Shown here piece after piece: positions 1 to 5,547 of a DNA stretch of 6,408 nucleotides. Below the pieces are notes generated by a model. It saw nothing but the letters and a program-made list of their open reading frames with translations. It was not told the DNA's origin and did not search any database. The translations under genes were made by a program, and so were the position numbers. The stretch comes from Gammaproteobacteria bacterium (GTDB taxonomy: Bacteria > Pseudomonadota > Gammaproteobacteria > SZUA-140): contig JALWQD010000159.1 of assembly GCA_026994735.1 (NCBI GenBank), positions 1 to 6,408 of the forward strand, written 5' to 3'. Every line of letters begins with the position of its first letter. The stretch's first letter is position 1.

Positions 1-78
1 CTACAAGGGCGAACTGAGGTGGCGGCCGTTGAAGCTGAGCGTGAGCCGGTGACGAAAGAGAGCAGGCATTGGCTTTAG
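1..78 (+). other. Open frame running in from the left edge; possible 3' end of an unidentified gene
   Basis: Frame 1 is open from the first base to a TAG at 76-78 and would encode 25 residues, ending in ESRHWL. The peptide is charged and Glu/Arg-rich. The other two forward frames close sooner. It could be the C-terminus of an upstream gene or part of the decayed stretch that follows. I recognise no family, and an open frame of this length is expected by chance, so this is only a placeholder for what touches the edge. Confidence 0.2.
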
Positions 79-600
79 AGATGATCTATGGCAACACCGG
101 AGGTTGGGCCGCCGGCATTGAGTGACCGTATACCTTCAAAGACGAGGAGCCTGAGAAAGCAGATGGCTTGAATGATCTTAGTGCCTTTACCCAACGCTTC
201 TGGTGCAAAGATACGCTGGGTCTGCAAGAGAGTGCTGCCGTCAGTTAAAGGTGACGTTTGATGACGGTGACGAGAATATGTCTCCGGCTCTGGAGACTGT
301 ATCCACTGACACTCTCGCGGCCTGACCTACGGATACGAAGGCCACAAGTGGTATCGCTAAGCTACTGCTTCAATGGCAAGAACGATGCTGGTCTGGAGCG
401 CGGAGACAAGGTCTTGTTTGACGGGTGGGCGGCATCGGCCGATGCCAACGGACTATCTGGAAGCCGATATTGTATGGCTGCTTGAAGCGTAATTTTGTGA
501 TTAAAGCAGGAGTGAAAATTCCCGTTTACAGTAACCTGGATGGTGCTCAGGAGGAAAGTGATTGCCGTGCCAGGGTGGTTTTTGAATGGTATCTCTGACT
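79..600 (+). pseudogene. Decayed coding remnants, family not identified
   Basis: No frame is open over the whole stretch, but protein-like pieces follow one another. An ATG at 81 opens a frame that reads through one TGA at 123-125 to a TAA at 246-248, with an acidic segment (FKDEEPEKADGLNDLSAF) in the middle. A second frame reads from about 251 to a TGA at 323-325 and begins VTFDDGDENM. A third reads LTYGYEGHKWYR (322-357), and a fourth continues with YCFNGKNDAGLERGDKVLFDGW to 485. This serial frame-hopping on one strand is the pattern of an old pseudogene. A strong AGGAGG lies at 549-554, but the GTG 3 nt after it opens only 16 codons. I see no RNA gene, clear promoter or terminator in 486-632. 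The original function cannot be named; its position just upstream of metal-handling genes is only suggestive. Confidence 0.4.
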
Positions 601-632
601 GCGGTTGAATCTATTTATGGCGTGGAGAACGG

Positions 633-935
633 ATGATGAAAAAGATGATTTTTATGATTATTTTGATATTGGCCTGGAGCGCCGCCGCGCTGGCGGCGGG
701 TACCCAATATCAGATGCAGGTCGATGGATTGGCGTGTCCGTTTTGCGCCTATGGCATCGAAAAGAAGCTGAGCACAATCAAGGGTGTTAACGATATCAAG
801 GTGGACATTGCAAAGGGGCAGGTCATTGTGACGATGGAGAATAGTGTCCCGCTGCCGGAATCCCTGGTACGAGAGCAGATCAGAAAGGCCGGATTTACGC
901 TTCGTTCAATTTCTCAGGTAATAAAGGACGAATAA
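633..935 (+). CDS. Exported heavy-metal-associated (HMA) domain protein, MerP-like
   Basis: This 100-residue protein begins with a Lys-Lys pair and a hydrophobic core (about residues 5-20), then an Ala-rich site near AAALAA (about 17-22) that fits signal peptidase I. The mature part is a single ferredoxin-like HMA domain of about 70 residues. Its metal site is GLACPFC, with Cys35 and Cys38 in the usual loop after the first strand, followed by a helix (YGIEKKLSTIKGV). Families of this fold (MerP, CopZ, metal-ATPase N-domains) bind soft metals through the two thiols. Here the location is probably periplasmic, so a MerP-like scavenging or handing-on role is inferred; the metal is not readable. 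GGAG at 624-627 lies 5 nt before ATG 633 and 8 nt before ATG 636, so the start may be the second Met. The next gene starts one base after the stop, so the two are almost certainly co-transcribed. Confidence 0.88.
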   Translation: MMKKMIFMIILILAWSAAALAAGTQYQMQVDGLACPFCAYGIEKKLSTIKGVNDIKVDIAKGQVIVTMENSVPLPESLVREQIRKAGFTLRSISQVIKDE

Positions 936-936
936 A

Positions 937-1863
937 ATGGCTAAGATAGGTATGACGGGAAAAGGTCGTCAGTTCCCCGCTTTCTTGGTCGTGATGATGG
1001 CTGTCATCGCTTGGGCTGGCCCGGTTGAAGCCGCAGCCATTACCTTTAATACGGCATTGCCTGTCGCGGAGGGTGAGTTCGTCGCGCGTGAACAGCTTGT
1101 TATTAACACGTCTGGCGATGATCCGAGCGGCTCTGCCCGGGAGCGGACGGCAAAAGCCGCTGTATCGGTGCTGGGCTATGGTGTAAACAACAAGCTGGCG
1201 GTGTTCGGTGTGTTGCCTTATCGTGATAACGAACTCAAGCTGACCGTCGGTGGCCAACGACAGGTGCGATCGGCCTCCGGTTTTGGTGATGCCACACTCT
1301 TTGGCCGCTACACATGGGTCCAGCGTGATGGGCCGGGGCGTAATTTTCGTGTCGCACCGATGATCGGCATTAAGCTGCCGACCGGCGATGATGGCAAACG
1401 CGATGCTTTCGGGCTGCTACCGGCCAGCGTGCAGGTGGGTTCCGGTTCCTGGGATCCCTTCGCCGGTGTCGTCGTAACTTATCAAACGCTGAATTATCAA
1501 ATTGATGGGCAATTCAGTTACCGCGCTATTAACGAAGCGAATGGATTTGAGGGCGGTGATGTAACACAGCTCGATGTCTCTTTGCAGTATCGTTTGTTGC
1601 CTCGAAAATTATCCAGTAGTCTCCCTGACTTCCTTTATGGTGTGATGGAGGCGAATTGGATTCAGCAGCAGAAGAACCGATTGAACGGAAGCTCGGATCC
1701 AGACTCTGGCGGTACGCGTCTGTTTTTGACGCCCGGTGTCCAGTATGTGACCAAGCGCTGGATCGCGGAAGCGGCAGTACAGGTGCCGGTGTCGCAGAAC
1801 CTGAACGGTAGCGCATTGGAGAATGACTCTATTGGCCGGCTCAGTGTTCGTTTCAATTTCTAA
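937..1863 (+). CDS. Outer-membrane beta-barrel transporter-like protein (MetA-pathway/phenol-degradation transporter type)
   Basis: The protein has 308 residues. An N-terminal signal peptide is clear: basic residues to about 11, a hydrophobic stretch FLVVMMAVIAWAG (about 15-28), and Ala-rich cleavage near VEAAA (about 30-34). The rest alternates polar and hydrophobic residues in strand-like blocks (for example FGDATLFGRYTW, FRVAPMIGIKLPTGDD, WDPFAGVVVTYQT) and finishes SVRFNF. A terminal Phe is the usual BAM-recognition signal of outer-membrane barrels. GIKLPTGDD in an early strand and the overall layout resemble proteins annotated as outer-membrane transporters of the phenol MetA-degradation family. 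That name comes from context in other bacteria and does not prove phenol transport. AAGGA (924-928) sits 8 nt before the ATG. Placed between a metal-binding periplasmic protein and an NHL propeller, it may pass or receive a metal or a small ligand at the outer membrane, which is inference. Confidence 0.8.
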   Translation: MAKIGMTGKGRQFPAFLVVMMAVIAWAGPVEAAAITFNTALPVAEGEFVAREQLVINTSGDDPSGSARERTAKAAVSVLGYGVNNKLAVFGVLPYRDNELKLTVGGQRQVRSASGFGDATLFGRYTWVQRDGPGRNFRVAPMIGIKLPTGDDGKRDAFGLLPASVQVGSGSWDPFAGVVVTYQTLNYQIDGQFSYRAINEANGFEGGDVTQLDVSLQYRLLPRKLSSSLPDFLYGVMEANWIQQQKNRLNGSSDPDSGGTRLFLTPGVQYVTKRWIAEAAVQVPVSQNLNGSALENDSIGRLSVRFNF

Positions 1864-1884
1864 ATCAAAAGAAGGTTTCCAGCG

Positions 1885-2847
1885 ATGGGCATAATCAAAA
1901 AAACCCTGCTTGGAATGTTTGCGGTCGTGTTGAGCCTCGCGATGATTGTCTGGGTGCCTTCTCCGCAGGAAGCCGGTTATATATTCGTCAAGTCATGGGG
2001 TGAACCGGGCGAAGGGATCGGCCAGTTCAGTGATCCGACGGGCATTGCCATCAACAAGGAAGAAGTGTTTGTCAGTGACTCTCGTAACGCGCGCATTCAG
2101 GTGTTTGATCTGGACGGGACTTTCAAACGTCAATTCGGCGCCAGAGGGAAGGGGCCGGGACAGCTTGGTCGCCCGATGAATCTCACCATTGCTCGGGGTG
2201 AGTTGTATGTGGCCGATTACTGGAACGACCGTATCGAGGTGTTTGGTCTGGATGGCAGTCCACATCGGAGTATTGGCAAGGCCGGTGAGGGGCCTGGTGA
2301 GTTCAGTTCCCCTGGCGGAGTGGCCGTCTCAGACAAAGGTGAATTATATGTGGCTGATTTCTACGGCCATCGTGTGCAACATTTAGCCGCCGATGGACGG
2401 TTTATCGAACAATGGGGAACAGGTGAAATTGGCACTGCTGCGGGCAAGTTCAATTATCCGACGGATGTTGCCCTGGGTACCGACGGCACCCTGTATGTGG
2501 CCGATGGGTATAACGACCGTATACAAGTCTTCGGCGCGGATGCCGTGTTTGTCCGTAAATGGGGTGGCCCCTTTGGGATGAATATTTTTGGGCCATTTAA
2601 CGGTTGGTTTGCGACGGTGACCAATATTGCGTTGGATAAGCAAGGCAAACTCTATGTCGCGGATTTCTACAACAATCGTGTCCAAAAGTTTTCAGCGGAA
2701 GGAACCTTTCTGACCTCATTGGGTGAAAAAGGGTCTGGCCCTGGGCAATTTGAAAAGGCCATTGCGGTAGCCGTAGCAGAGGATGGCACGGTATTTATCG
2801 CTGATTTTACCAATAACCGTATCCAGAAATGGCAACCCAGACAATAA
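1885..2847 (+). CDS. Exported or membrane-anchored NHL-repeat six-bladed beta-propeller protein
   Basis: The protein has 320 residues. Residues about 4-24 are a Lys-led hydrophobic segment (signal peptide or uncleaved anchor; no lipobox Cys), so the propeller should face the periplasm. Six NHL repeats are readable from their closing strands: VSDSRNARIQVF (63-74), VADYWNDRIEVF (109-120), VADFYGHRVQHL (156-167), VADGYNDRIQVF (205-216), VADFYNNRVQKF (258-269) and IADFTNNRIQKW (305-316). The linking turns carry G-x-GPGQF-like motifs (about 41-48, 87-94, 134-140, 283-289). Spacing is 45-49 residues except before blade 5 (53), where a Gly/Phe-rich insertion (about 227-245) occurs. NHL propellers usually bind proteins or small ligands; some have enzymatic activity, but no catalytic set is evident here. 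GAAGG (1871-1875) lies 9 nt before the ATG, and the gene starts 21 nt after the outer-membrane gene, so one operon is likely. Its precise role is unknown. Confidence 0.88.
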   Translation: MGIIKKTLLGMFAVVLSLAMIVWVPSPQEAGYIFVKSWGEPGEGIGQFSDPTGIAINKEEVFVSDSRNARIQVFDLDGTFKRQFGARGKGPGQLGRPMNLTIARGELYVADYWNDRIEVFGLDGSPHRSIGKAGEGPGEFSSPGGVAVSDKGELYVADFYGHRVQHLAADGRFIEQWGTGEIGTAAGKFNYPTDVALGTDGTLYVADGYNDRIQVFGADAVFVRKWGGPFGMNIFGPFNGWFATVTNIALDKQGKLYVADFYNNRVQKFSAEGTFLTSLGEKGSGPGQFEKAIAVAVAEDGTVFIADFTNNRIQKWQPRQ

Positions 2848-2864
2848 ATGAACGGGTATTTGAG

Positions 2865-3021
2865 ATGAGGAAAATGATGGTGAGCAGAAACATTGTATTG
2901 ATGCTGGCGCTCGATTTGAGAATATCCCGCTTTTCTGAGTCCAATGCTGATGGGATATCAGCAGGTGATGAAAGTGCGATATAACCCGGAAGATTAGGGC
3001 GCTGCAATAGATAATTATTAG
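2865..3021 (+). pseudogene. Remnant of a small membrane-type protein, unidentified
   Basis: An ATG at 2865, 17 nt after the propeller stop, opens with MRKMMVSRNIVLMLAL, a basic start plus a hydrophobic run like a signal or anchor. That frame ends at a TAA (2982-2984). From about 2920 a second frame (+1) reads EYPAFLSPMLMGYQQV, then MKVRYNPED, a TAG (2995-2997), GAAIDNY and a final TAG at 3019-3021. The second TAG leads straight into a GGGGGA ribosome-binding sequence for the next remnant, which is how a real gene end would sit in an operon. The simplest reading is a protein of about 50 residues broken by one frameshift near 2915 and one nonsense change. The amount of surviving sequence is small and I recognise no family. 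It could also be chance reading, but the placement between two operon neighbours supports a former gene. Confidence 0.4.
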
Positions 3022-3032
3022 GGGGACCAGCG

Positions 3033-3235
3033 ATGTCCGTAATAATAGAACGCTTTATTCTAATGTTTGTCCCGGTGTGTTTAGATAAAGACACTTTTGA
3101 ACGCGTTGGTTGGTGAACTTGGCGACCCCGGTACTGGTAGTCAATGGCGAACTGGTTTATTCCTCGTTACCCGGAAAATGAAAATTGCGTGAGCTTCTTG
3201 TGCAACAGCTGGCTGAACAGACAAGTCGTGGCTAG
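3033..3235 (+). pseudogene. Thioredoxin-like protein pseudogene (split CPVC motif)
   Basis: GGGGGA (3021-3026) precedes ATG 3033, which starts MSVIIER. The +2 frame then reads LYSNVCP (TGT 3068-3070, CCC 3071-3073), and after one extra base (G3074) the original frame resumes with VCLDK (GTG 3075-3077, TGT 3078-3080). Removing that base gives SNVCPVCLDK, a thioredoxin-type CxxC active site at the end of a first beta strand. The first frame stops at TGA 3114-3116. From 3122 another frame reads ATPVLVVNGELVYSSLPGK, with the cis-Pro-type TP turn and VNG hairpin of small thioredoxins; it is cut by TGA 3179-3181 and resumes KLRELLVQQLAEQTSRG to TAG 3233-3235. At least three frame changes and one nonsense codon make it non-functional. 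The size (about 65 codons) fits a minimal thioredoxin/glutaredoxin-like protein. No signal peptide is readable, so the location is unclear. Confidence 0.72.
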
Positions 3236-3241
3236 TCTGCC

Positions 3242-3720
3242 GTGGATATTCAGTTACTCCAGCTTGCCTTGCAAGATACTTCAGTGAGCAGTCTGGTTGT
3301 GGCGTTTGCGGCTGGATTTATCTTCGCGTTTATCCCTGTCGTTTTTGCATCTTTCCGTTGCTGCTGGCCTGTGTGACGAAGGCGCAGGAACCACGACGAG
3401 CGGTGGTTTTGGGGGCGTTTGTTGTCGGGATGTTGTTGATACATGTTTAACTTGGCGTGGTGGTGGCCCTGGGCGGCGAATGGCTCCAGAACGTTATGGC
3501 CGCCGGTGCGGGCATCGGTTCAACGACCTTTGGTGCTACTTGATTGTTGGCATTTGCTCTCGGGCGCAGCGTGCCTTTCTTGTGGGTGCATGGGGTTTGG
3601 TTGGTTGGAGTCTGTAGTACCCATGGCCCAATACCATTAAGAATGGTTCAGGTAGCCGCTAGCGTCACGCTGATTTGGGCGGGCCTCTTTTTGTGAAACG
3701 AATGTTTTTTCATCATTTGA
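3242..3720 (+). pseudogene. CcdA/DsbD-like membrane thiol-disulfide carrier pseudogene
   Basis: A chain of membrane-protein fragments continues from the thioredoxin remnant. The first piece (from GTG 3242) includes SSLVVAFAAGFIFAFIPVVF. After loss of one base near 3350 the next frame gives PLLLACVTKAQEPRRAVVLG and then AFVVGMLLIHV, up to a TAA at 3448-3450. The same frame goes on with LGVVVALGGEWLQNVMAAGA, TGA 3541-3543, and LLAFALGRSVPFLW. A shift near 3580 gives GFGWLESVVPMAQYH, a shift back at about 3638 gives RMVQVAASVTLIWAGLFL, and after TGA 3694-3696 NECFFII ends at TGA 3718-3720. FALGRSVP, the GWLE...P...YH loop and the last helix match the C-terminal half of CcdA-family proteins, which carry electrons across the inner membrane to thioredoxin-like partners. 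The pair Cys of the first helix cannot be placed: FIPVVF stands where CcdA proteins carry a Cys-Pro or Asn-Pro turn. Decay is advanced, with about three frameshifts and three nonsense codons. Confidence 0.72.
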
Positions 3721-3733
3721 TGACGGGTAATGG

Positions 3734-4171
3734 ATGACGGCAGAAGACACTAAAGTACGTTACCGGATTGGTGATGTCACCGAGCAGTTGGGTATCAGCG
3801 CGGATACTCTGCGCTACTACGAGAAAATAGGGTTGCTACCGCCCATATTTCGATCGACCTCGGGAATGCGTGCCTACGATGGGCAGGATTTGTCTCGCTT
3901 GCGCTTTATTCAGCGTGCCAAGGCAATGAATTTCTCACTTGCTGAAATTAGACAGTTGTTGGAAATGCGTGCGGACCCGCGGCATGCCCGCGATGAGGTA
4001 CGGGAGCTCACCCGTCGAAAATTGGCCGAGATCGATGCGCACATTCAAAGCCTTGGCAAATTACGAAATGAATTGGAATTACTGACGAACCTTTGTCAGA
4101 GGGCTGAGGCAGGCTGTCCAATTATAGAGGGGCTGGATTGTCATGGCGAGCAGCGCCTTAAAATCGAATGA
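3734..4171 (+). CDS. MerR-family heavy-metal-responsive transcriptional regulator
   Basis: The protein has 145 residues. The N-terminal winged helix-turn-helix is canonical: YRIGDVTEQLGISADTLRYY (10-29), then EKIGLLPP and the wing around RSTSGMRAYDGQDLSRLRFI. A long dimerisation helix (about 84-120) follows, then a metal-binding loop with Cys121 and Cys128 (C-x6-C, then PII), the position of the CueR/ZntR/CadR sensor loop. A third Cys sits at 136 in LDCHGE. Aligned from memory with CueR, the position that is Ser in Cu(I) sensors and Cys in Zn/Cd/Pb sensors is Arg86 here, so the metal is not assignable. MerR proteins activate promoters with an over-long spacer; I could not find such an operator in the window. 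The gene begins 13 nt after the CcdA-like remnant with a weak ribosome site (GGGT at about 3724), so it was probably the last gene of the decayed operon. Confidence 0.9.
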   Translation: MTAEDTKVRYRIGDVTEQLGISADTLRYYEKIGLLPPIFRSTSGMRAYDGQDLSRLRFIQRAKAMNFSLAEIRQLLEMRADPRHARDEVRELTRRKLAEIDAHIQSLGKLRNELELLTNLCQRAEAGCPIIEGLDCHGEQRLKIE

Positions 4172-4282
4172 TTATCTATCAGCCACAAATTGGACTTCCC
4201 AGCCTTTGACTGGCACCTAAAGATCAAAGCGTAACCCGAGTTATTTGGGGGCCTTGGTATATAGGCCGTACTTGGGCGCGGA

Positions 4283-4316
4283 GTCAATACCAATATATAT
4301 GTATTGACATATATAT
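4283..4316. promoter_or_regulatory. Probable ArsR operator: two overlapping inverted repeats
   Basis: Two perfect inverted repeats interlock upstream of arsR. The first has 8-bp arms, GTCAATAC (4283-4290) and GTATTGAC (4301-4308), separated by 10 nt. The second has 10-bp arms, ATATATATGT (4293-4302) and ACATATATAT (4307-4316), separated by 4 nt. ATATATATGT also recurs as a direct copy at 4309-4318. Dimeric ArsR/SmtB repressors bind AT-rich palindromes of this size that overlap the -35 or -10, and the second repeat spans the -35 box here. Assignment to the adjacent arsR is inferred from position. Confidence 0.7.
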
Positions 4317-4333
4317 GTTGATACGCATATTAT
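4304..4333 (+). promoter_or_regulatory. Promoter of the ars operon (sigma-70 type)
   Basis: A perfect -35 hexamer TTGACA (4304-4309) is followed, after 18 nt, by TATTAT (4328-4333), which differs from TATAAT by one base. Transcription would start near 4339-4341, at the arsR ATG. The -35 box lies inside the palindromic operator, so a bound repressor would block RNA polymerase. Confidence 0.68.
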
Positions 4334-4338
4334 GAGTC

Positions 4339-4692
4339 ATGGATATCAAGCCCGAACTGTTTTTTCAGATGCTGGCCGATGTGACACGGCTGCGAATTTC
4401 AATGTTATTGCAAGCGCAGGGTGAGCTTTGTGTCTGTGAGCTGACCCATACACTGGCGCTATCGCAGCCGAAAATTTCGCGTCATCTTGGTCAGATGCGT
4501 GAGGCTGGCCTGGTCGAAACACGTCGTGCTGGTCGTTGGATGTATTACCGACTGCATCCAGCATTGCCGGAATGGATGCAGACCGCACTGGCTGCAGCGT
4601 TGGACGGAGTTGCGACACTTTCCCCTTATAACCACGATGCGCAAGCGCTTGCCGAGATGCCGAATCGGCCCGGTGTCAGTTGTTGCGCGTAA
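4339..4692 (+). CDS. arsR: ArsR-family arsenic-responsive repressor
   Basis: The protein has 117 residues, normal for the family. After a short N-terminus the typical opening FFQMLADVTRLRISMLL is followed by ELCVCEL (Cys31, Cys33) at the start of the DNA-recognition helix region, the As(III)/Sb(III) site of the classic ArsR type. The recognition helix LSQPKISRHLGQMREAGLVE and the wing RRAGRWMYYRL follow. The protein ends in Cys115-Cys116, a vicinal pair that could add a ligand or serve another role. Binding arsenite releases the repressor from the operator just upstream, so the gene autoregulates the operon. No Shine-Dalgarno sequence precedes ATG 4339 (only GAG at 4334-4336), and the predicted transcription start falls on the ATG, so the mRNA may be leaderless. 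An internal ATG at 4369 would remove part of the first helix and is less likely. The next gene follows 13 nt after the stop. Confidence 0.94.
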   Translation: MDIKPELFFQMLADVTRLRISMLLQAQGELCVCELTHTLALSQPKISRHLGQMREAGLVETRRAGRWMYYRLHPALPEWMQTALAAALDGVATLSPYNHDAQALAEMPNRPGVSCCA

Positions 4693-4705
4693 CAGGAGAT
4701 TCATC

Positions 4706-5122
4706 ATGAGCCGTTTACACCGGCATATTTCCGTTGATGACATTGAGCACAACATTTGTTTCTACTCGGCTTTGTTTGGGGCCAAACCCGGTCTGAGCAA
4801 AGATGATTACGCAAAATGGGATCTTGTGAATCCGCTTGTCAACTTCGCCATCTCGGCACGAGCCAAAAGCAGAGGGTTTGATCACGTTGGTATACAGGCC
4901 GAAAGCGCGGAAGAGCTGGGTGAGTTACAAGCGCGTCTGGATGCCGCAGGTTTCGCGGGCGAGGAGCAGGCCGATGCGGCCTGTTGTTATGCTCGCTCGG
5001 ATAAATACTGGCGTCAGGAACCGCAAGGCATGGCATGGGAGGCTTTCCTTACACTGGATAGTATTCCGGCCTTCAACGAAGCTGCGGCGGAAGAGGCGGT
5101 ACAGGGCTGCTGCCAAAAATGA
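4706..5122 (+). CDS. arsI: ArsI/CadI-family metalloenzyme (probable C-As lyase or heavy-metal resistance protein)
   Basis: The protein has 138 residues and a vicinal-oxygen-chelate (glyoxalase/bleomycin-type) fold. The start at 4706 is set by AGGAG (4694-4698), 7 nt upstream; the frame is also open further 5', but the family start RLHRHISVDDIEHNICFY begins here. Candidate Fe(II) ligands are His7 (in the first strand), His60 (FDHVGIQ) and Glu112 (WEAF). The vicinal Cys93-Cys94 (ACCYA, followed by DKYW) is the arsenical-binding pair of ArsI, which splits the C-As bond of trivalent methyl or aromatic arsenicals. Another pair, Cys135-Cys136, ends the protein. The alternative name CadI refers to a cadmium-induced relative with the same signature. 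Position between arsR and arsC favours arsenic. Without arsM nearby, the substrate would be environmental organoarsenicals or those made elsewhere in the genome. Confidence 0.85.
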   Translation: MSRLHRHISVDDIEHNICFYSALFGAKPGLSKDDYAKWDLVNPLVNFAISARAKSRGFDHVGIQAESAEELGELQARLDAAGFAGEEQADAACCYARSDKYWRQEPQGMAWEAFLTLDSIPAFNEAAAEEAVQGCCQK

Positions 5123-5547
5123 ATATTCTATTTCTATGCACGGGTAATTCCTGTCGTTCGCAAATGGCAGAAGGGTGGGCTAAAGCATTGGCAGATGAGG
5201 GTGTCATGATTCAATCAGCCGGTATCGAAACCCATGGTAAGAATCCGCGGGCGATTGTTGTCATGGGTGAGGTGGGTATTGATATCGCCGTACAAGAATC
5301 GACTCGAGTGAACGATGAGATGCTGCAAGCGGCTGATCTCGTGGTCACTGTTTGTGGGCATGCCGACGAGCATTGCCCAATGCTGCCACCGGGAACCAAT
5401 AAGCAGCATTGGCCTTTGGATGATCCCGCTAAGGCGAGTGGTAGTGACGAAGAAATACTCCAGGTTTTTCGTGCCAGTCGCGATGATATTCAGCAGCGCG
5501 TTGAACAGTTGCTGCAAGCACTCAGTCTTCGTAGGTCGCCGCGATGA
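5119..5547 (+). CDS. arsC: Arsenate reductase, thioredoxin-coupled (low-molecular-weight phosphatase type)
   Basis: The protein has 142 residues. It opens MNILFLCTGNSCRSQMAEGW, with the C-x5-R anion loop (Cys7 to Arg13) that binds arsenate and makes the first attack. Cys79 (VTVCGHADEHCP) and Cys86 are the two resolving cysteines of the thioredoxin-type enzyme, and DDPAKASGSDEE (from Asp101) holds the general acid. Arsenate is reduced to arsenite through a cascade of disulfides, finally passed to thioredoxin. This is the Bacillus/Staphylococcus pI258 type rather than the glutaredoxin-coupled Escherichia coli type. The start ATG overlaps the stop of the preceding gene as ATGA (5119-5122) and has no clear ribosome site, so translation is probably coupled. 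The downstream gene overlaps in the same way. Confidence 0.95.
   Translation: MNILFLCTGNSCRSQMAEGWAKALADEGVMIQSAGIETHGKNPRAIVVMGEVGIDIAVQESTRVNDEMLQAADLVVTVCGHADEHCPMLPPGTNKQHWPLDDPAKASGSDEEILQVFRASRDDIQQRVEQLLQALSLRRSPR

Noticed and set aside
258..485. 75-codon open frame as a real small gene
   Set aside because: No ribosome site before the ATG and its N-terminal half looks like out-of-frame reading; only the later half resembles protein and fits the decayed stretch better.
3297..3617. Long open frames at 3297-3617 and 3443-3640 as separate genes
   Set aside because: They lack ribosome sites and overlap CcdA-like segments. Parts of them are simply the shifted pieces of that pseudogene; the rest is low-likelihood protein rich in Cys, Trp and Gly.
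3179..3696. In-frame TGA codons in the thioredoxin- and CcdA-like remnants as recoded Trp or selenocysteine
   Set aside because: The same stretches also carry TAA and TAG stops and several frameshifts, and the intact genes use TGA as a normal stop. The TGA sites fall where families have unrelated residues.
2848..3720. Frameshifts as pure sequencing error
   Set aside because: Not excluded, but the flanking genes are intact over several kilobases, and the decayed part also contains substitutions to stops, so clustered error is less likely than true decay.
4238..4268. Rho-independent terminator between merR-type gene and arsR (GGCC...GGCC)
   Set aside because: The stem is only about 4 bp and is not followed by a T run.
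4487..4705. Extended N-terminus for the ArsI/CadI enzyme
   Set aside because: It would overlap arsR for over 200 bp in another frame, has no ribosome site, and family homology starts at 4706, where AGGAG is well placed.
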